From positions 1-50,025 of the forward strand of contig DANJ01000026.1 of assembly GCA_002497285.1 (NCBI GenBank): a DNA stretch of 50,025 bases, written 5' to 3'. Under the pieces are notes generated by a model. It was not told the DNA's origin. It did not search any database and saw only the letters and a program-made list of their open reading frames with translations. The position numbers and the translations under genes are program-made. The stretch is from Candidatus Pacearchaeota archaeon UBA92. GTDB lineage: Archaea > Nanobdellota > Nanobdellia > Pacearchaeales > GW2011-AR1. Shown here one piece after another: positions 15,328 to 23,856 of the stretch (positions are counted from its first letter, which is position 1; each line of letters starts with the position of its first letter).

Positions 15328-17217
15328 ATGCCCGATATCTTAAAGAATATAGAACAAGAATTACCTAAAGGAGTAATAAGTGAACTGATTTTTGAAGGGG
15401 CAAACATAGTTCTTTATACAGACAACAAAGATTTTTTTAAAACAGGGGAAGATAAAATAAAAGATATTGTAAACAGAATAAAGAAAAGAATAGAACTAAG
15501 GGCAGATAAGAAAATTCTCGCTTCTGAAATAGAAACCGAAAAGACAATACGTGCATTGATATCAGAGGAAGCAGAAATAACAAGTATCATATTTGACGTA
15601 CAGAGAAGCACAGTAGTAGTTGAGGCAAAAAAACCGGGGATGGTTATAGGAAAACAAGGTTCCATCTTAAATGACATTAAATCTTCAACAATGTGGTCTC
15701 CTGTTGTTCAAAGAAGTCCAGCAATACCTTCAAAGATAACTGAAAAAATCCGTTCTGTTTTATACGCTAACAATAATTATAGGAAAAAATTTCTTAGTGA
15801 GATAGGTCAGAAAATTTACAAAGACTGGAACCCCGAAAAAATGGACATGTGGGTTAGAGTAACATATCTAGGAAGTGGAAGACAAGTTGGACGTTCATGT
15901 CTTTTGTTACAAACACCAAATTCTAAGATACTCTTGGATTGTGGGATAAATCCAGGAATATCAGATGGTCCCGAAAGGTTTCCATATATGAATGTTGCAG
16001 AAGTTGGAGATTTAAATACACTAGATGCGATTATTCTTTCTCACGCTCACACAGACCACTCTGCTTTAATTCCATATCTTTACAAAATGGGCTATACTGG
16101 TCCAGTTTATCTGACGGCTCCAACTAGGGACATTTCTGCTCTCTTAGCTTTAGATTTCGTAGGTGTAGCCTATAAACAGGCAGAAGCCCCTCTATTCAAA
16201 GCAGAAAACATAAAAGATATGGTAAAACATTCTATTTGCCTTAATTACAACGAAGTTCATGATATAACTCCAGATATAAGAATAACTTTCTATAATGCAG
16301 GACATGTTTTAGGCTCAGCCCAAGTTCACATAAATATAGGGAATGGTTTGCACAACTTTGTTTATACAGCAGACACAAATTACAGAAAGACTCGCCTTCT
16401 TGATCCCGCAGTAAATAAATATCCAAGAGCAGAAACCGTAACTCTCGAAGCCACATATGGTTCGAAAGACAATATTTTACCTCCAAGAAAAGATGTTGAA
16501 GAAGAATTCATTAAATTAGCAAACGAAACTATAAAAAACGGGGGGAAAATTCTTCTTCCTGAACTAGGATTAGGTCACGCTCAGGAATCAATATTAAGAC
16601 TTGAAGAAGCAGTAAGGACAGGAAAACTTCCAGAGATCCCAGTTTACTTGGATGGAATGTTGTGGGATATAACTGCAATCCATACAGCTTATCCAGACTT
16701 CCTATCTGCCTCAGTAAGAAATCAAATATTTCAGGACAATAATCCATTTATTTCTCCAATACTTAAAAGAGTTGGCTCACCAATAGAGAGAAAGCAGATA
16801 ATAGAAGGGGGCCCATGTGTGATAATCGCAACTTCAGGAATGTTAGTCGGAGGAGCATCTGTGGAATATTTGAAACACTTAGCGGACAACCCAAAGAATC
16901 TTCTTGTTTTTGGTTGTTATCAAGCCGTGGGTTCATTAGGAAGGCAGATACAAGAAGGAAATCAAATAGTAAAATTAAAGGATTCAAATGAAAGCGTGAA
17001 AATAAATATGCAGGTAAAAACAATGAATGGACTTTCAGCTCACTCTGGAAGGGGAGATTTAATGCAATTCATAAACAGGATGAGCCCAAGACCTAAGAAG
17101 ATAATCATAAATCACGGTGAAGTTTCAAGGTGTTTGGATTTAGCTTCATCTATATATAGAATGAACAGAATTGAAACCGTCGTCCCAAGAAATTTAGAGA
17201 CGATTAGACTGAAGTAA
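15328..17217 (+). CDS. fttA: Archaeal CPSF1 / FttA: KH-domain beta-CASP ribonuclease, transcription termination factor
   Basis: Universal archaeal nuclease that cleaves nascent RNA and terminates transcription (aCPSF1, FttA). Domains in order: N-terminal KH region (~1-140, with KH loop VIGKQGSILNDI), metallo-beta-lactamase domain with SHAHTDHSALIPYL and AGHVLGSAQVHI, a beta-CASP domain (GKILLPELGLGHAQESILRL, ATSGMLVGGASVEYL), then LSAHSGRGDL and the terminal INHGEVSRCLDLA. Length 629 is typical. It follows psmB by 1 bp. All metal ligands expected for the family appear present. Confidence 0.96.
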   Translation: MPDILKNIEQELPKGVISELIFEGANIVLYTDNKDFFKTGEDKIKDIVNRIKKRIELRADKKILASEIETEKTIRALISEEAEITSIIFDVQRSTVVVEAKKPGMVIGKQGSILNDIKSSTMWSPVVQRSPAIPSKITEKIRSVLYANNNYRKKFLSEIGQKIYKDWNPEKMDMWVRVTYLGSGRQVGRSCLLLQTPNSKILLDCGINPGISDGPERFPYMNVAEVGDLNTLDAIILSHAHTDHSALIPYLYKMGYTGPVYLTAPTRDISALLALDFVGVAYKQAEAPLFKAENIKDMVKHSICLNYNEVHDITPDIRITFYNAGHVLGSAQVHINIGNGLHNFVYTADTNYRKTRLLDPAVNKYPRAETVTLEATYGSKDNILPPRKDVEEEFIKLANETIKNGGKILLPELGLGHAQESILRLEEAVRTGKLPEIPVYLDGMLWDITAIHTAYPDFLSASVRNQIFQDNNPFISPILKRVGSPIERKQIIEGGPCVIIATSGMLVGGASVEYLKHLADNPKNLLVFGCYQAVGSLGRQIQEGNQIVKLKDSNESVKINMQVKTMNGLSAHSGRGDLMQFINRMSPRPKKIIINHGEVSRCLDLASSIYRMNRIETVVPRNLETIRLK

Positions 17218-17227
17218 TTTTTTCCAA

Positions 17228-17758
17228 ATGAAAAAGAAAATTGTATTTTTTGATGGAGATGGCACGATTTGGTATCCAAAAAGAACTAAGTGGAAAGAAG
17301 GACCTTGGTGGATTTACAAGGATAAAGAAACCAGCACAGATTCAAAATTCCATCTAGTTTTAACACCAACTGCCCACTCTACATTAAAGAAACTAAAAAC
17401 CCAGGGAATTATTCTAATTTTATTATCCACTCATCCACATTCTCCAAGAGAAGCAAAGTTAATAATAGATGAGAAAGTCAGGCATTTTAATCTAAAGAAT
17501 ATTTTTGATGAAGTACATGCTACAAGAGAATATCATCATTCAAAAGGAGAGTTTATACTTAAAATATTAAATAAAAGAAAAATACCAAAATCACAAGCAC
17601 TAATGGTAGGAGATCATTATCTTTGGGATTATAAACCTGCAAGAGATGTTGGAATAGATGCTTTATTAATCAAAACAGATTACACAAAATTCCAAAAAAA
17701 TGGAAATAGAATTAAAAAAACTATAAGAAAAATAAAAGAAATACTAAATTATGTTTGA
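17228..17758 (+). CDS. HAD-superfamily phosphatase
   Basis: 176 residues with the haloacid dehalogenase motifs: nucleophile Asp9 and acid/base Asp11 in FFDGDGTIWYP, motif II serine in LLSTHPHSPREA, and motif III/IV in ALMVGDHYLWDYKPARDVGIDAL. There is no separate cap domain; a Trp-rich insertion (WKEGPWWIYKDKE) lies just after motif I. This resembles magnesium-dependent phosphatase-1-like or histidinol-phosphatase-like members, but the substrate cannot be told from sequence. It starts 10 bp after the aCPSF1 gene and may be its last co-transcribed partner. Confidence 0.85.
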   Translation: MKKKIVFFDGDGTIWYPKRTKWKEGPWWIYKDKETSTDSKFHLVLTPTAHSTLKKLKTQGIILILLSTHPHSPREAKLIIDEKVRHFNLKNIFDEVHATREYHHSKGEFILKILNKRKIPKSQALMVGDHYLWDYKPARDVGIDALLIKTDYTKFQKNGNRIKKTIRKIKEILNYV

Positions 17759-17795
17759 TAATAGTTTTCACAACAATTAAAAACTCTCATTCCTA

Positions 17796-17867
17796 ATGAA
17801 AATAAATAGACTAGAATTGTTCTGGGTTTCTTTGACTCCTAGAACTTTCTTTTCAAGAAAGTTGTAG
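17796..17867 (+). CDS. Possible 23-residue upstream ORF ahead of the presenilin-like protease
   Basis: MKINRLELFWV...FFSRKL ends with TAG one base before the ATG of the protease gene, in a different frame. A TTAAAAAC box lies ~18-25 nt upstream of its start. The last codons form the hairpin at 17843-17863. No other credible start for the downstream message is seen, so ribosomes entering at the leaderless 5' end would meet this ORF first. It may still be an untranslated leader. Confidence 0.3.
   Translation: MKINRLELFWVSLTPRTFFSRKL
17843..17863 (+). promoter_or_regulatory. Hairpin immediately before a start codon
   Basis: AACTTTCTT (17843-17851) and AAGAAAGTT (17855-17863) form a perfect 9-bp stem with a 3-nt loop, ending 5 nt before the ATG at 17869. 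It would occlude the ribosome-binding region and is therefore a candidate translational control element. It could also act as a DNA dyad. Confidence 0.45.
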
Positions 17868-17868
17868 A

Positions 17869-18789
17869 ATGAAACACACAAAAAAAGTAACCTTAATTTT
17901 GATAGGAATGTTTTTCATTGCTCAATTAATAGGCATATTTGTTGCAAGCGCATATCTTCCTCAAGTATCTACAGTAACAAACCAGACGACAGGAGAATCA
18001 GAAATAGTAAAAGACTACAATCTCCCATATGGATTTAATCCACCACAGGAGATAAGTCCTGTATCAGCAACAACCTCTATAATAATCGCTCTGATAATCG
18101 CAGTATCTCTAATGCTATTGCTTATGAAATTAAAAGCAGAAGTTTTTCTAAGACTATGGTTTTTCGTCGTTATAACGATAGGAATAGCCCTCGCACTAAA
18201 TGCTTTCATAATAAAAATTCCTTACGCAGCAATAATCTCTTTAATTATAGCCTTGCCCCTAGCAATACTAAAAGTTTTCAAAAGAAACATCATAGTGCAT
18301 AATCTCACAGAATTATTTATCTATCCAGGAATCGCAACGGTATTCATTCCATTGCTTTCAGTTTGGACGATTGTCTTACTTTTAATTATAATTTCCTTAT
18401 ATGATATGTACGCAGTCTGGCATGCAGGATTTATGCAGAAAATGGCAAAATATCAAATGGAACAAGTCAAAGTATTTCCAGGGTTCTTTGTCCCTTACAT
18501 TGGAAAGAAAGACAGAGTTTTACTGAAAGAAGCAAAAAAGTCAAAGAAAGAAAGCAAGGTTAGAGTTAGTGTCGCAATCCTTGGAGGCGGAGATGTAGTA
18601 TTTCCAATAATTCTTGCAGGAGTTGTTTTGAATTATCTTGGATTAATCCAAGCTTTAATAATCGCTATTGGAGGAACAATCGCTCTTGGCTTCCTATTCT
18701 ATAAGTCAGAAAAAGGCAAGTTCTATCCTGCAATGCCTTTCATAACAGCAGGATTACTTATCGCTCTCGGGATTGCTTACCTGATTTAA
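17869..18789 (+). CDS. Presenilin-like intramembrane aspartyl protease (A22 family)
   Basis: Multipass membrane protease of the archaeal presenilin/signal-peptide-peptidase homologue group. About nine hydrophobic helices are visible. The two catalytic aspartates are Asp179 in the LYDMYAVW motif (Tyr178-Asp179) and Asp242 in LGGGDVVFP (the GxGD motif), and the conserved PAL motif appears as PAMP at residues 287-290. The ~50-residue extracytoplasmic loop after helix 1 is longer than average. Length 306 is in the family range. It is monocistronic, convergent with the gene at 18865, and preceded by a short ORF and a hairpin. Confidence 0.88.
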   Translation: MKHTKKVTLILIGMFFIAQLIGIFVASAYLPQVSTVTNQTTGESEIVKDYNLPYGFNPPQEISPVSATTSIIIALIIAVSLMLLLMKLKAEVFLRLWFFVVITIGIALALNAFIIKIPYAAIISLIIALPLAILKVFKRNIIVHNLTELFIYPGIATVFIPLLSVWTIVLLLIIISLYDMYAVWHAGFMQKMAKYQMEQVKVFPGFFVPYIGKKDRVLLKEAKKSKKESKVRVSVAILGGGDVVFPIILAGVVLNYLGLIQALIIAIGGTIALGFLFYKSEKGKFYPAMPFITAGLLIALGIAYLI

Positions 18790-18864
18790 ATTTTCTTTTG
18801 AACTTTTGAATTCTAGATATGCCCTAAGTTGATCTTCTAGAGTTCCAGTTCTGAATTCTATATC

Positions 18865-19116
18865 CTAACAGGATGCTGAGAACAAAGCTCTTGTAGTATC
18901 TCTAATCTCAGTCTTACCGGCTCTATCAATAATGTGACTCTTGAGAACAACTGCTCCATTTAAGCTAGTTCCTGCATAGATTCCTACAGCAATTCCAGTT
19001 TGGTCTGCAAATCCAATAACTGTACCTATTTTAGGAAAGGGTTCACTTCTCATCGGAAGCAAGGCTATTCCATCATATTCTCTTCTATCATCTGTTCGGT
19101 CAAATCCGATTGGCAT
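18865..19116 (-). CDS. Hypothetical protein (about 83 residues)
   Basis: Starts MPIGFDRTDDRREYDGIALL, followed by two beta-rich stretches (IGTVIGFADQTGIAVGIYAG, GAVVLKSHIIDRAGK) and ends FSASC. It looks like a small soluble beta-sheet protein. A minus-strand TTTAAAAG box at 19138-19145 lies ~22 nt before this ATG, which favours it over the in-frame ATG at 19131 for a leaderless message. It is divergent from the four-gene operon at 19219 and could belong to the same system. No family recognised. Confidence 0.6.
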   Translation of the reverse strand: MPIGFDRTDDRREYDGIALLPMRSEPFPKIGTVIGFADQTGIAVGIYAGTSLNGAVVLKSHIIDRAGKTEIRDTTRALFSASC

Positions 19117-19218
19117 ATTTTTCCTTTTCATCCAAGCCTTTTAAATCTTTCCATTTTGTACCCCCTTACTAGTTACAACAACCAAAACATTTAAATAGGG
19201 GAATTTTATCCCTATTTC

Positions 19219-19701
19219 ATGGATACAAAAGCAGAACAATCAGGTAGTAGGGGAAGATATTCAGTTCTTACTCTTAGAAAAGATGGAGAACCTTTGGATT
19301 TTGTAGCTGGAGCAGATTTAATATTAGCTGCAGGACCAAATAATGTGGTAATGGAATATAAAAACTCCAATAAAGATACCACTTTTGCCTTAGTGGCTAC
19401 AGATGATCCAAGTAGGTTATACAATAGGATTACAAGAGCAGGAATATCAATAGTTGATTCAAAAATTATTCAAACTAGACTTAATCCTGATGAAGTTTAT
19501 ACGGCTATCTATTCAGCAACAAATAATTTATCTCGTGACAGTATAAGACATCTAGAAAGATATTTAGAGAGAGTATTAGGCTCTGGAGCATCTTCAAATT
19601 CATCTAGGGAATCTAAGACAGAACATGCAACTTCTGTCCAGGATCTTTTGGATACAGAACCATCCGGAATTTCCATATTTGATACAGGAGACTCAAAATG
19701 A
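19219..19701 (+). CDS. Hypothetical protein, first gene of TrmB-regulator operon
   Basis: 160 residues, soluble. The N-terminal ~115 residues look like a mixed alpha/beta domain (RYSVLTLRKDGEPLDFVAGA, NVVMEYKNSNKDTTFALVAT, ISIVDSKIIQTRLNPDEVY, then helices DSIRHLERYLERVLG). A Ser/Thr/Glu-rich linker (~120-145) and a short acidic tail follow. A TTTAAATA box at 19191-19198 lies 20 nt before the ATG, a leaderless promoter. The stop overlaps the TrmB-type gene start by 4 bp. I do not recognise the family. Confidence 0.75.
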   Translation: MDTKAEQSGSRGRYSVLTLRKDGEPLDFVAGADLILAAGPNNVVMEYKNSNKDTTFALVATDDPSRLYNRITRAGISIVDSKIIQTRLNPDEVYTAIYSATNNLSRDSIRHLERYLERVLGSGASSNSSRESKTEHATSVQDLLDTEPSGISIFDTGDSK

Positions 19702-20471
19702 TAGTAAAACCAGAGCTTGTAAGAAAGATAAAGGACCACTTTAATCTTAACATTTATGAGACTAAAGTCTGGTTAGCTTTGCTTTCAAAGGGAATCGTTT
19801 CAGCAGGAGAAACTGCCGAGCTTTCTGGAGTTCCTAGAAGCAGAACCTATGACGTCCTAGAAAGCCTAGCAAAGAGAGGATTCACAATAATCAAAATAGG
19901 CAAACCTGTAAAATACATCGCAGTTGAGCCAAACGCAATCATAGAAAAAATGAAATCTAATGTTCTTACAGAAGCAAATGAAAAAGTTAAATCTCTGTCA
20001 GTATTAAGAGAAAAGGACGAGTATCATGAATTAGAACAATTATACAAAGCAGGAATTCAACCTATAAGGGCAGAGGACTTATCAGGCTCACTAAAAGGAA
20101 AGGCAAACGTAAATTCAAAGATAAAAGAAATATTAGGAAATTCAAATAAAGAAGTTGTTCTTTGCACATCTATTGCAGATTTTGATAAAAGAGCCAGAAT
20201 TTTAATTCCTGAATTAGAAAGTCTTGCTAAGAAAGACATCAAAGTAAGAATAGCTTTACATGGAGATGAAGATGCAGTAAAAAAGATGAACCTTAAACAT
20301 AACATAAAAGCAAAACATACTACAAATAGAGGTCGATTTATAATTTCAGATAAGAAAGAATCTCTATTCATGATAACACATGAAAACAGCGAGGACGAAA
20401 TAGGCCTTTGGATTTCAGCACCCTATTTCTCAGAAGCTTTGAACAGTTTGTTTGAATCGACGCTAAAATGA
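19698..20471 (+). CDS. TrmB-family transcriptional regulator
   Basis: 257 residues. Residues ~1-75 form a winged helix of the TrmB type: LNIYETKVWLALLSKGIVSA, then ETAELSGVPRSRTYDVLESL (recognition helix) and GKPVKYIAVEP (wing). A helical linker (~85-115) leads to a C-terminal alpha/beta domain with VVLCTSIADF, IKVRIALHG, RGRFIISDKKESLFMI and GLWISAPYFSEAL, the phospholipase-D-like/effector fold common in this family. The ligand is unknown; the usual sugar-transport genes are absent. Coupled by 4-bp overlaps to both neighbours, so it may regulate its own operon. Confidence 0.85.
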   Translation: MIVKPELVRKIKDHFNLNIYETKVWLALLSKGIVSAGETAELSGVPRSRTYDVLESLAKRGFTIIKIGKPVKYIAVEPNAIIEKMKSNVLTEANEKVKSLSVLREKDEYHELEQLYKAGIQPIRAEDLSGSLKGKANVNSKIKEILGNSNKEVVLCTSIADFDKRARILIPELESLAKKDIKVRIALHGDEDAVKKMNLKHNIKAKHTTNRGRFIISDKKESLFMITHENSEDEIGLWISAPYFSEALNSLFESTLK

Positions 20472-20848
20472 AAACTACACAAGATGTTTATGCAATCGTA
20501 GGGGACTCAAAAAAAGAATCTGCAAGTCGGAGTCAGGTAAATAGTTCACTTGAGACTTTATTTTCAGAATATGGTTTAAAAAAAGCAAAAAGAAGGTCAA
20601 GTTCTTCTTTTAGTGCAGGTGCAGGAATTGTGCTTCTTCCTCCGTACGAGTCTAAAGATGCTAGCGTAGCTATGAGCTATCACACTGCAGTTATCGGAAG
20701 TGAATCGACAGGATACTTCCCTCTTGATGCTGTTCAATTCGCGGTGAGCACTTCTGATAATCTTGTAGATAGGGAGCACGAAGAATTAAGAGAAGGAATC
20801 GGAATAATCTTTAGGCAAAATAGCTACCAAAGGATAGCACTTGATTAA
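20468..20848 (+). CDS. Hypothetical protein (126 residues)
   Basis: Soluble. Begins MKTTQDVYAIVGDSKKESAS, has a basic Ser-rich stretch (KKAKRRSSSSFSAGAGIVLL), a region AMSYHTAVIGSESTGYFPLD that could be beta-hairpins, and a charged helix EHEELREGIGIIF near the end. The start overlaps the TrmB-type gene by 4 bp and it is followed after 15 bp by a membrane protein gene. No family or catalytic motif recognised. Confidence 0.7.
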   Translation: MKTTQDVYAIVGDSKKESASRSQVNSSLETLFSEYGLKKAKRRSSSSFSAGAGIVLLPPYESKDASVAMSYHTAVIGSESTGYFPLDAVQFAVSTSDNLVDREHEELREGIGIIFRQNSYQRIALD

Positions 20849-20863
20849 TCAAGGAGTTATAAA

Positions 20864-21277
20864 ATGGAAATAAACTGCCTTTATCATTTTTCCTTAAAAA
20901 AATATGTTCGAGATATGAAGGATACTAATGAATATACTTTAACAGACAGAAGACATTTAATCTCTGAAAACTTATGTTTAGATAGGTTCTTGACTCCAGC
21001 ATTAGGATTTTCAGCTTTCCCTACCTTTTTAACTATAAATTCTGTCGCAAATTATCCAATCAATTCTGTGACTACTGGGTTAGAAATTGGAGCATTACTC
21101 TTCTCGATTGCATCTTCAGCATATTCCTTCTACCATTTAAATAGATTAAATTCAGGGGAATTACCTCTGTCTGATCACCGGATGAAGAAAATTAAAGGGG
21201 CAGCAGAAACTCAAAGAAGAGCAAAATTAGGAAAGATTGAAGGCTCTGTAGAATTTTCATTAGACCATATAATTTAG
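20864..21277 (+). CDS. Hypothetical two-helix membrane protein
   Basis: 137 residues. Two membrane helices are visible at about 47-66 (LTPALGFSAFPTFLTINSVA) and 75-97 (TTGLEIGALLFSIASSAYSF), flanked by a ~40-residue N-terminal and a ~40-residue basic C-terminal region. A strong Shine-Dalgarno sequence AAGGAG lies 8 nt before the ATG, unusual here and marking an internal operon start. Last gene of the four-gene unit. No family recognised. Confidence 0.7.
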   Translation: MEINCLYHFSLKKYVRDMKDTNEYTLTDRRHLISENLCLDRFLTPALGFSAFPTFLTINSVANYPINSVTTGLEIGALLFSIASSAYSFYHLNRLNSGELPLSDHRMKKIKGAAETQRRAKLGKIEGSVEFSLDHII

Positions 21278-21313
21278 ATAAGGTTATATATTTGCAAACA
21301 TATTAAGAAAGAA

Positions 21314-21866
21314 ATGAAAAGAAAGAACTTAATTATAGCAATAACTCTTATTCTCTTATTCTCTTACTCTCTGTCTTACTTGCCATATCTCTAAAATTTT
21401 CCACAAAAGAAGTTAAATTTTCACCATCTGAAATAGATAATTTTCAATCTTCTAAAACTCTTTCTTGTCCATCAACCGAGAGAGATGAAGCAAAGGGCAC
21501 AATAAGATATGGGGGAGATTTTAAAGCCGGATTATTTGGAAATTGCTTTGGGTCGATACCATATTTTATTCTTAAAGCCGAGGCTGGAGATGAAGCTGAT
21601 GCAAGATGTCAAAAAGACCTAAAGGAATACGGCACTTTTAATTGTGAAAAGGAACAACTTCGCAATGCCCTTCTTGTGCCCCTCAGACAACAGGATATTG
21701 CTTTATAGACGATATTCAATCAGAAATAGTTAAATACGAAAAAACGCCAGGGCTCCCAGTAACTTCTAGACCCGTAACTTGGTGCTATGTAACCTTTACT
21801 ATGACCTATAGATGGCAAGGCTCAAGATCTTGTGAGTGTAAAAGCGGAAACAATGGTCAAAACTAA
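21314..21866 (+). pseudogene. Frameshifted secreted Cys-containing protein
   Basis: Three frames in succession make one exported protein. Part 1, MKRKNLIIAITLILL, is a signal peptide that runs out of frame at a tandem octamer (TTATTCTC twice, 21348-21363, plus a degenerate third copy); removing one octamer restores the frame into LLSVLLAISLKFSTKEV. Part 2 holds GTIRYGGDFKAGLFGNCFG and DADARCQKDLKEY-like acidic/Cys segments. A second break near 21646-21655 leads into part 3, with SQCPSCAPQTTGYCFIDDI and SRSCECKSG, to TAA 21864-21866. TATA-like TTATATATTT lies ~25 nt upstream. The two breaks favour a decayed gene; a phase-variable locus is possible for the first. It overlaps the convergent cca stop by 4 bp. 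Confidence 0.6.
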
Positions 21867-23146
21867 TCAACCTCAATTTCAGTAATACCCATCTCATTCA
21901 AATTATCCTTATCTCTATTGATTTTTTCCAAAAATTCCTTTCCTGTAAAATCAACTTTAATCTTAGCATGTAAAACGTTGTTCTTAGCGAAGGTATTTCC
22001 CATATGCGCTTCCTTGAATGCCTTTATATGCTTATGCAACCCTTTAGTCTGCATTGGCGGTCCAATCTGCACTATTTCTCCTTTACTCTTAACAACCATA
22101 TAAAAGTTCGCACTCTGTTCGTCGTCATATTCAAATTCGTGTTTTAACAACTGGAAATATTTTTTAATTTCTTTTTCAACGAAATAATGAAATTTCTTTA
22201 GCTTTGTCCCCGCAATATCTCCTGCCTGGCGGTCAGTCTTTAGTTTAACATGAATGAATTCAGCCTTATTTTTTTTAGCCAAGTCCCATAATTTATCTAC
22301 TTCTATTTTTTCTTCAACAAAAAATCTATTACTTGGAGATTTTAAAAACCTCTTTGCAGAATCTTGAAACTTCTCAAAGGTTTCTCTTGAAAGAGCTGCA
22401 AGGGCATTTCTCTCCTTGTATGTTGGGTCAACAACTATTACAGGACTGCTTAACTTAGCTTCATTTAGTTCAAAGAACGCATCATTTTTCTTGTAATGTT
22501 TAGCAGAATCAACAATAATTCTATCTCCTTTCTTAACTTTTACTAACTGTTTCAACATATTCTCAAATCCTTTATAATGGATTACCAACAATTCTAAGGC
22601 ATATCCTGAAAATCCTCTGACATAAGTTTCAGCCCCATAAACTTTCTGAGCCTGACAGAAAGTCTTTGCAAGAATTATATCTCCATTAAGTTTACCAATC
22701 TTTTTCTTAATATAAGGCACATGAAAATAAGTTAAATCAGTAACATTTTTCGCTTCTTTTGGCTTCTTTATTTTAGTCACAGGAATAACTTCAAAATAAT
22801 CCTTATCCGAAAAATAAACCCTAAAGTAGTCTCTGCTTCCATGTATCTTTTCAAGACTCCATTTATTTTTCTTAGCCAAATTTCTTAATGGCTTCTCCAA
22901 TAATATTGAAATGTCCTCATATTCCCAACTAAATCTTACTAATACGTCAATATCATAGTTACCCTTAATCATAGTATTCTTGGCGAAACTCCCCCCGACA
23001 AAAATCTCGCCTCCATGCCCGCTTTTCTTCAGTTCTGCATTAAGCGATTTAATGAATTCGCCCGTTTTTTTCTTCAAAATCTTAATTTCAGAATCAGACG
23101 GCTTGACCAATTCCAATTGCTCTTTCAGCACTCTTTTTATGTCCAT
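21863..23146 (-). CDS. cca: CCA-adding enzyme (archaeal class I tRNA nucleotidyltransferase)
   Basis: Adds or repairs the 3' CCA of tRNAs. The nucleotidyltransferase motif GGSFAKNT (51-58) with the catalytic carboxylates in YDIDVLVRF (Asp65, Asp67) and a third in YFEVIPVTK is followed by the central domain (AKTFCQAQKVYGAETYVRGF) and the archaeal tail region QIGPPMQTKGLHKHIKAF. Length 427 matches archaeal class I enzymes. A TTTAAAAA box precedes the start by ~22 nt. The tRNA-Thr gene in this window does not encode CCA, so the enzyme is needed. Confidence 0.95.
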   Translation of the reverse strand: MDIKRVLKEQLELVKPSDSEIKILKKKTGEFIKSLNAELKKSGHGGEIFVGGSFAKNTMIKGNYDIDVLVRFSWEYEDISILLEKPLRNLAKKNKWSLEKIHGSRDYFRVYFSDKDYFEVIPVTKIKKPKEAKNVTDLTYFHVPYIKKKIGKLNGDIILAKTFCQAQKVYGAETYVRGFSGYALELLVIHYKGFENMLKQLVKVKKGDRIIVDSAKHYKKNDAFFELNEAKLSSPVIVVDPTYKERNALAALSRETFEKFQDSAKRFLKSPSNRFFVEEKIEVDKLWDLAKKNKAEFIHVKLKTDRQAGDIAGTKLKKFHYFVEKEIKKYFQLLKHEFEYDDEQSANFYMVVKSKGEIVQIGPPMQTKGLHKHIKAFKEAHMGNTFAKNNVLHAKIKVDFTGKEFLEKINRDKDNLNEMGITEIEVD

Positions 23147-23186
23147 TGAATAACAAAGAATAAGTTGTTTTTAAAATGTCTTGTTT

Positions 23187-23840
23187 TTACGAGCAGAGGT
23201 ATAACGAACCTTGAACGTTTTTTGCGTACAAAGCCCATTTATCTCTATTGTTCTCTGTACTAAAATCATCATAAAGGATCACTTGCTGTGCACTACCTGG
23301 AGAAATAGAAGCGATTTCCTCTTGCCCATTTGCCTGAGTTCCTGCATTAACCAGATTTATTCTTACATAATTGTCTCTAACCGCCCCTTCGGAAAGCCAA
23401 TCTCTGGTTGTTGGAGAACCAATAACGTCCTGAATATATCTAAAGCTAGCAAAACTTGACCCTGTTCCCGATGAACTCACAAGAATTAAATCACAGGACT
23501 TTCCTTTACATTGCGCAGGAACATCCACCGCGAGAAACTGCTGTCCTGCATTTCTGCTTCCAATAAGTGTACACGTTCCGCTCCCTCCGCCACCGCCTGA
23601 ACTAGGGCAATTAAGCCAATTAGCGCCATCCTTCTGGCACAAGTCACTATTGATTGCATCTCCCAAGCTCTTTTCAGTATTTGCCGTCCCAACAGTTACT
23701 TTAACAGCACCCTCATCGTGCCATACGGTAGGAGGCACCCATTGAGCATAAACAAATATAGCGCCGACAAGAATCAAAACAGAAAGGATTACGCCGAGAG
23801 CGTACTTCTTTTCAATATTCACCTCAAATTTCATACCCAT
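23187..23840 (-). CDS. Pilin-like/signal-anchored surface protein
   Basis: About 217 residues from M at 23840 (or 23834). A short basic N-terminus and one long hydrophobic helix (KKYALGVILSVLILVGAIFV) are followed by WVPPTVWHDEGAV, an extracellular region with a GGGGG linker, and paired cysteines (CTL, CKGKSCDLI, LCS). The C-terminal domain has a beta-sandwich pattern. The type of N-terminus and the P-x-x-WH motif recur in surface proteins of related DPANN genomes, from memory. A TTTAAA box lies ~20 nt before the ATG. The longer frame to 23900 overlaps oapC and is not used. Function unknown. Confidence 0.65.
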   Translation of the reverse strand: MGMKFEVNIEKKYALGVILSVLILVGAIFVYAQWVPPTVWHDEGAVKVTVGTANTEKSLGDAINSDLCQKDGANWLNCPSSGGGGGSGTCTLIGSRNAGQQFLAVDVPAQCKGKSCDLILVSSSGTGSSFASFRYIQDVIGSPTTRDWLSEGAVRDNYVRINLVNAGTQANGQEEIASISPGSAQQVILYDDFSTENNRDKWALYAKNVQGSLYLCS

Positions 23841-23856
23841 AACTATTAAATTTAGT

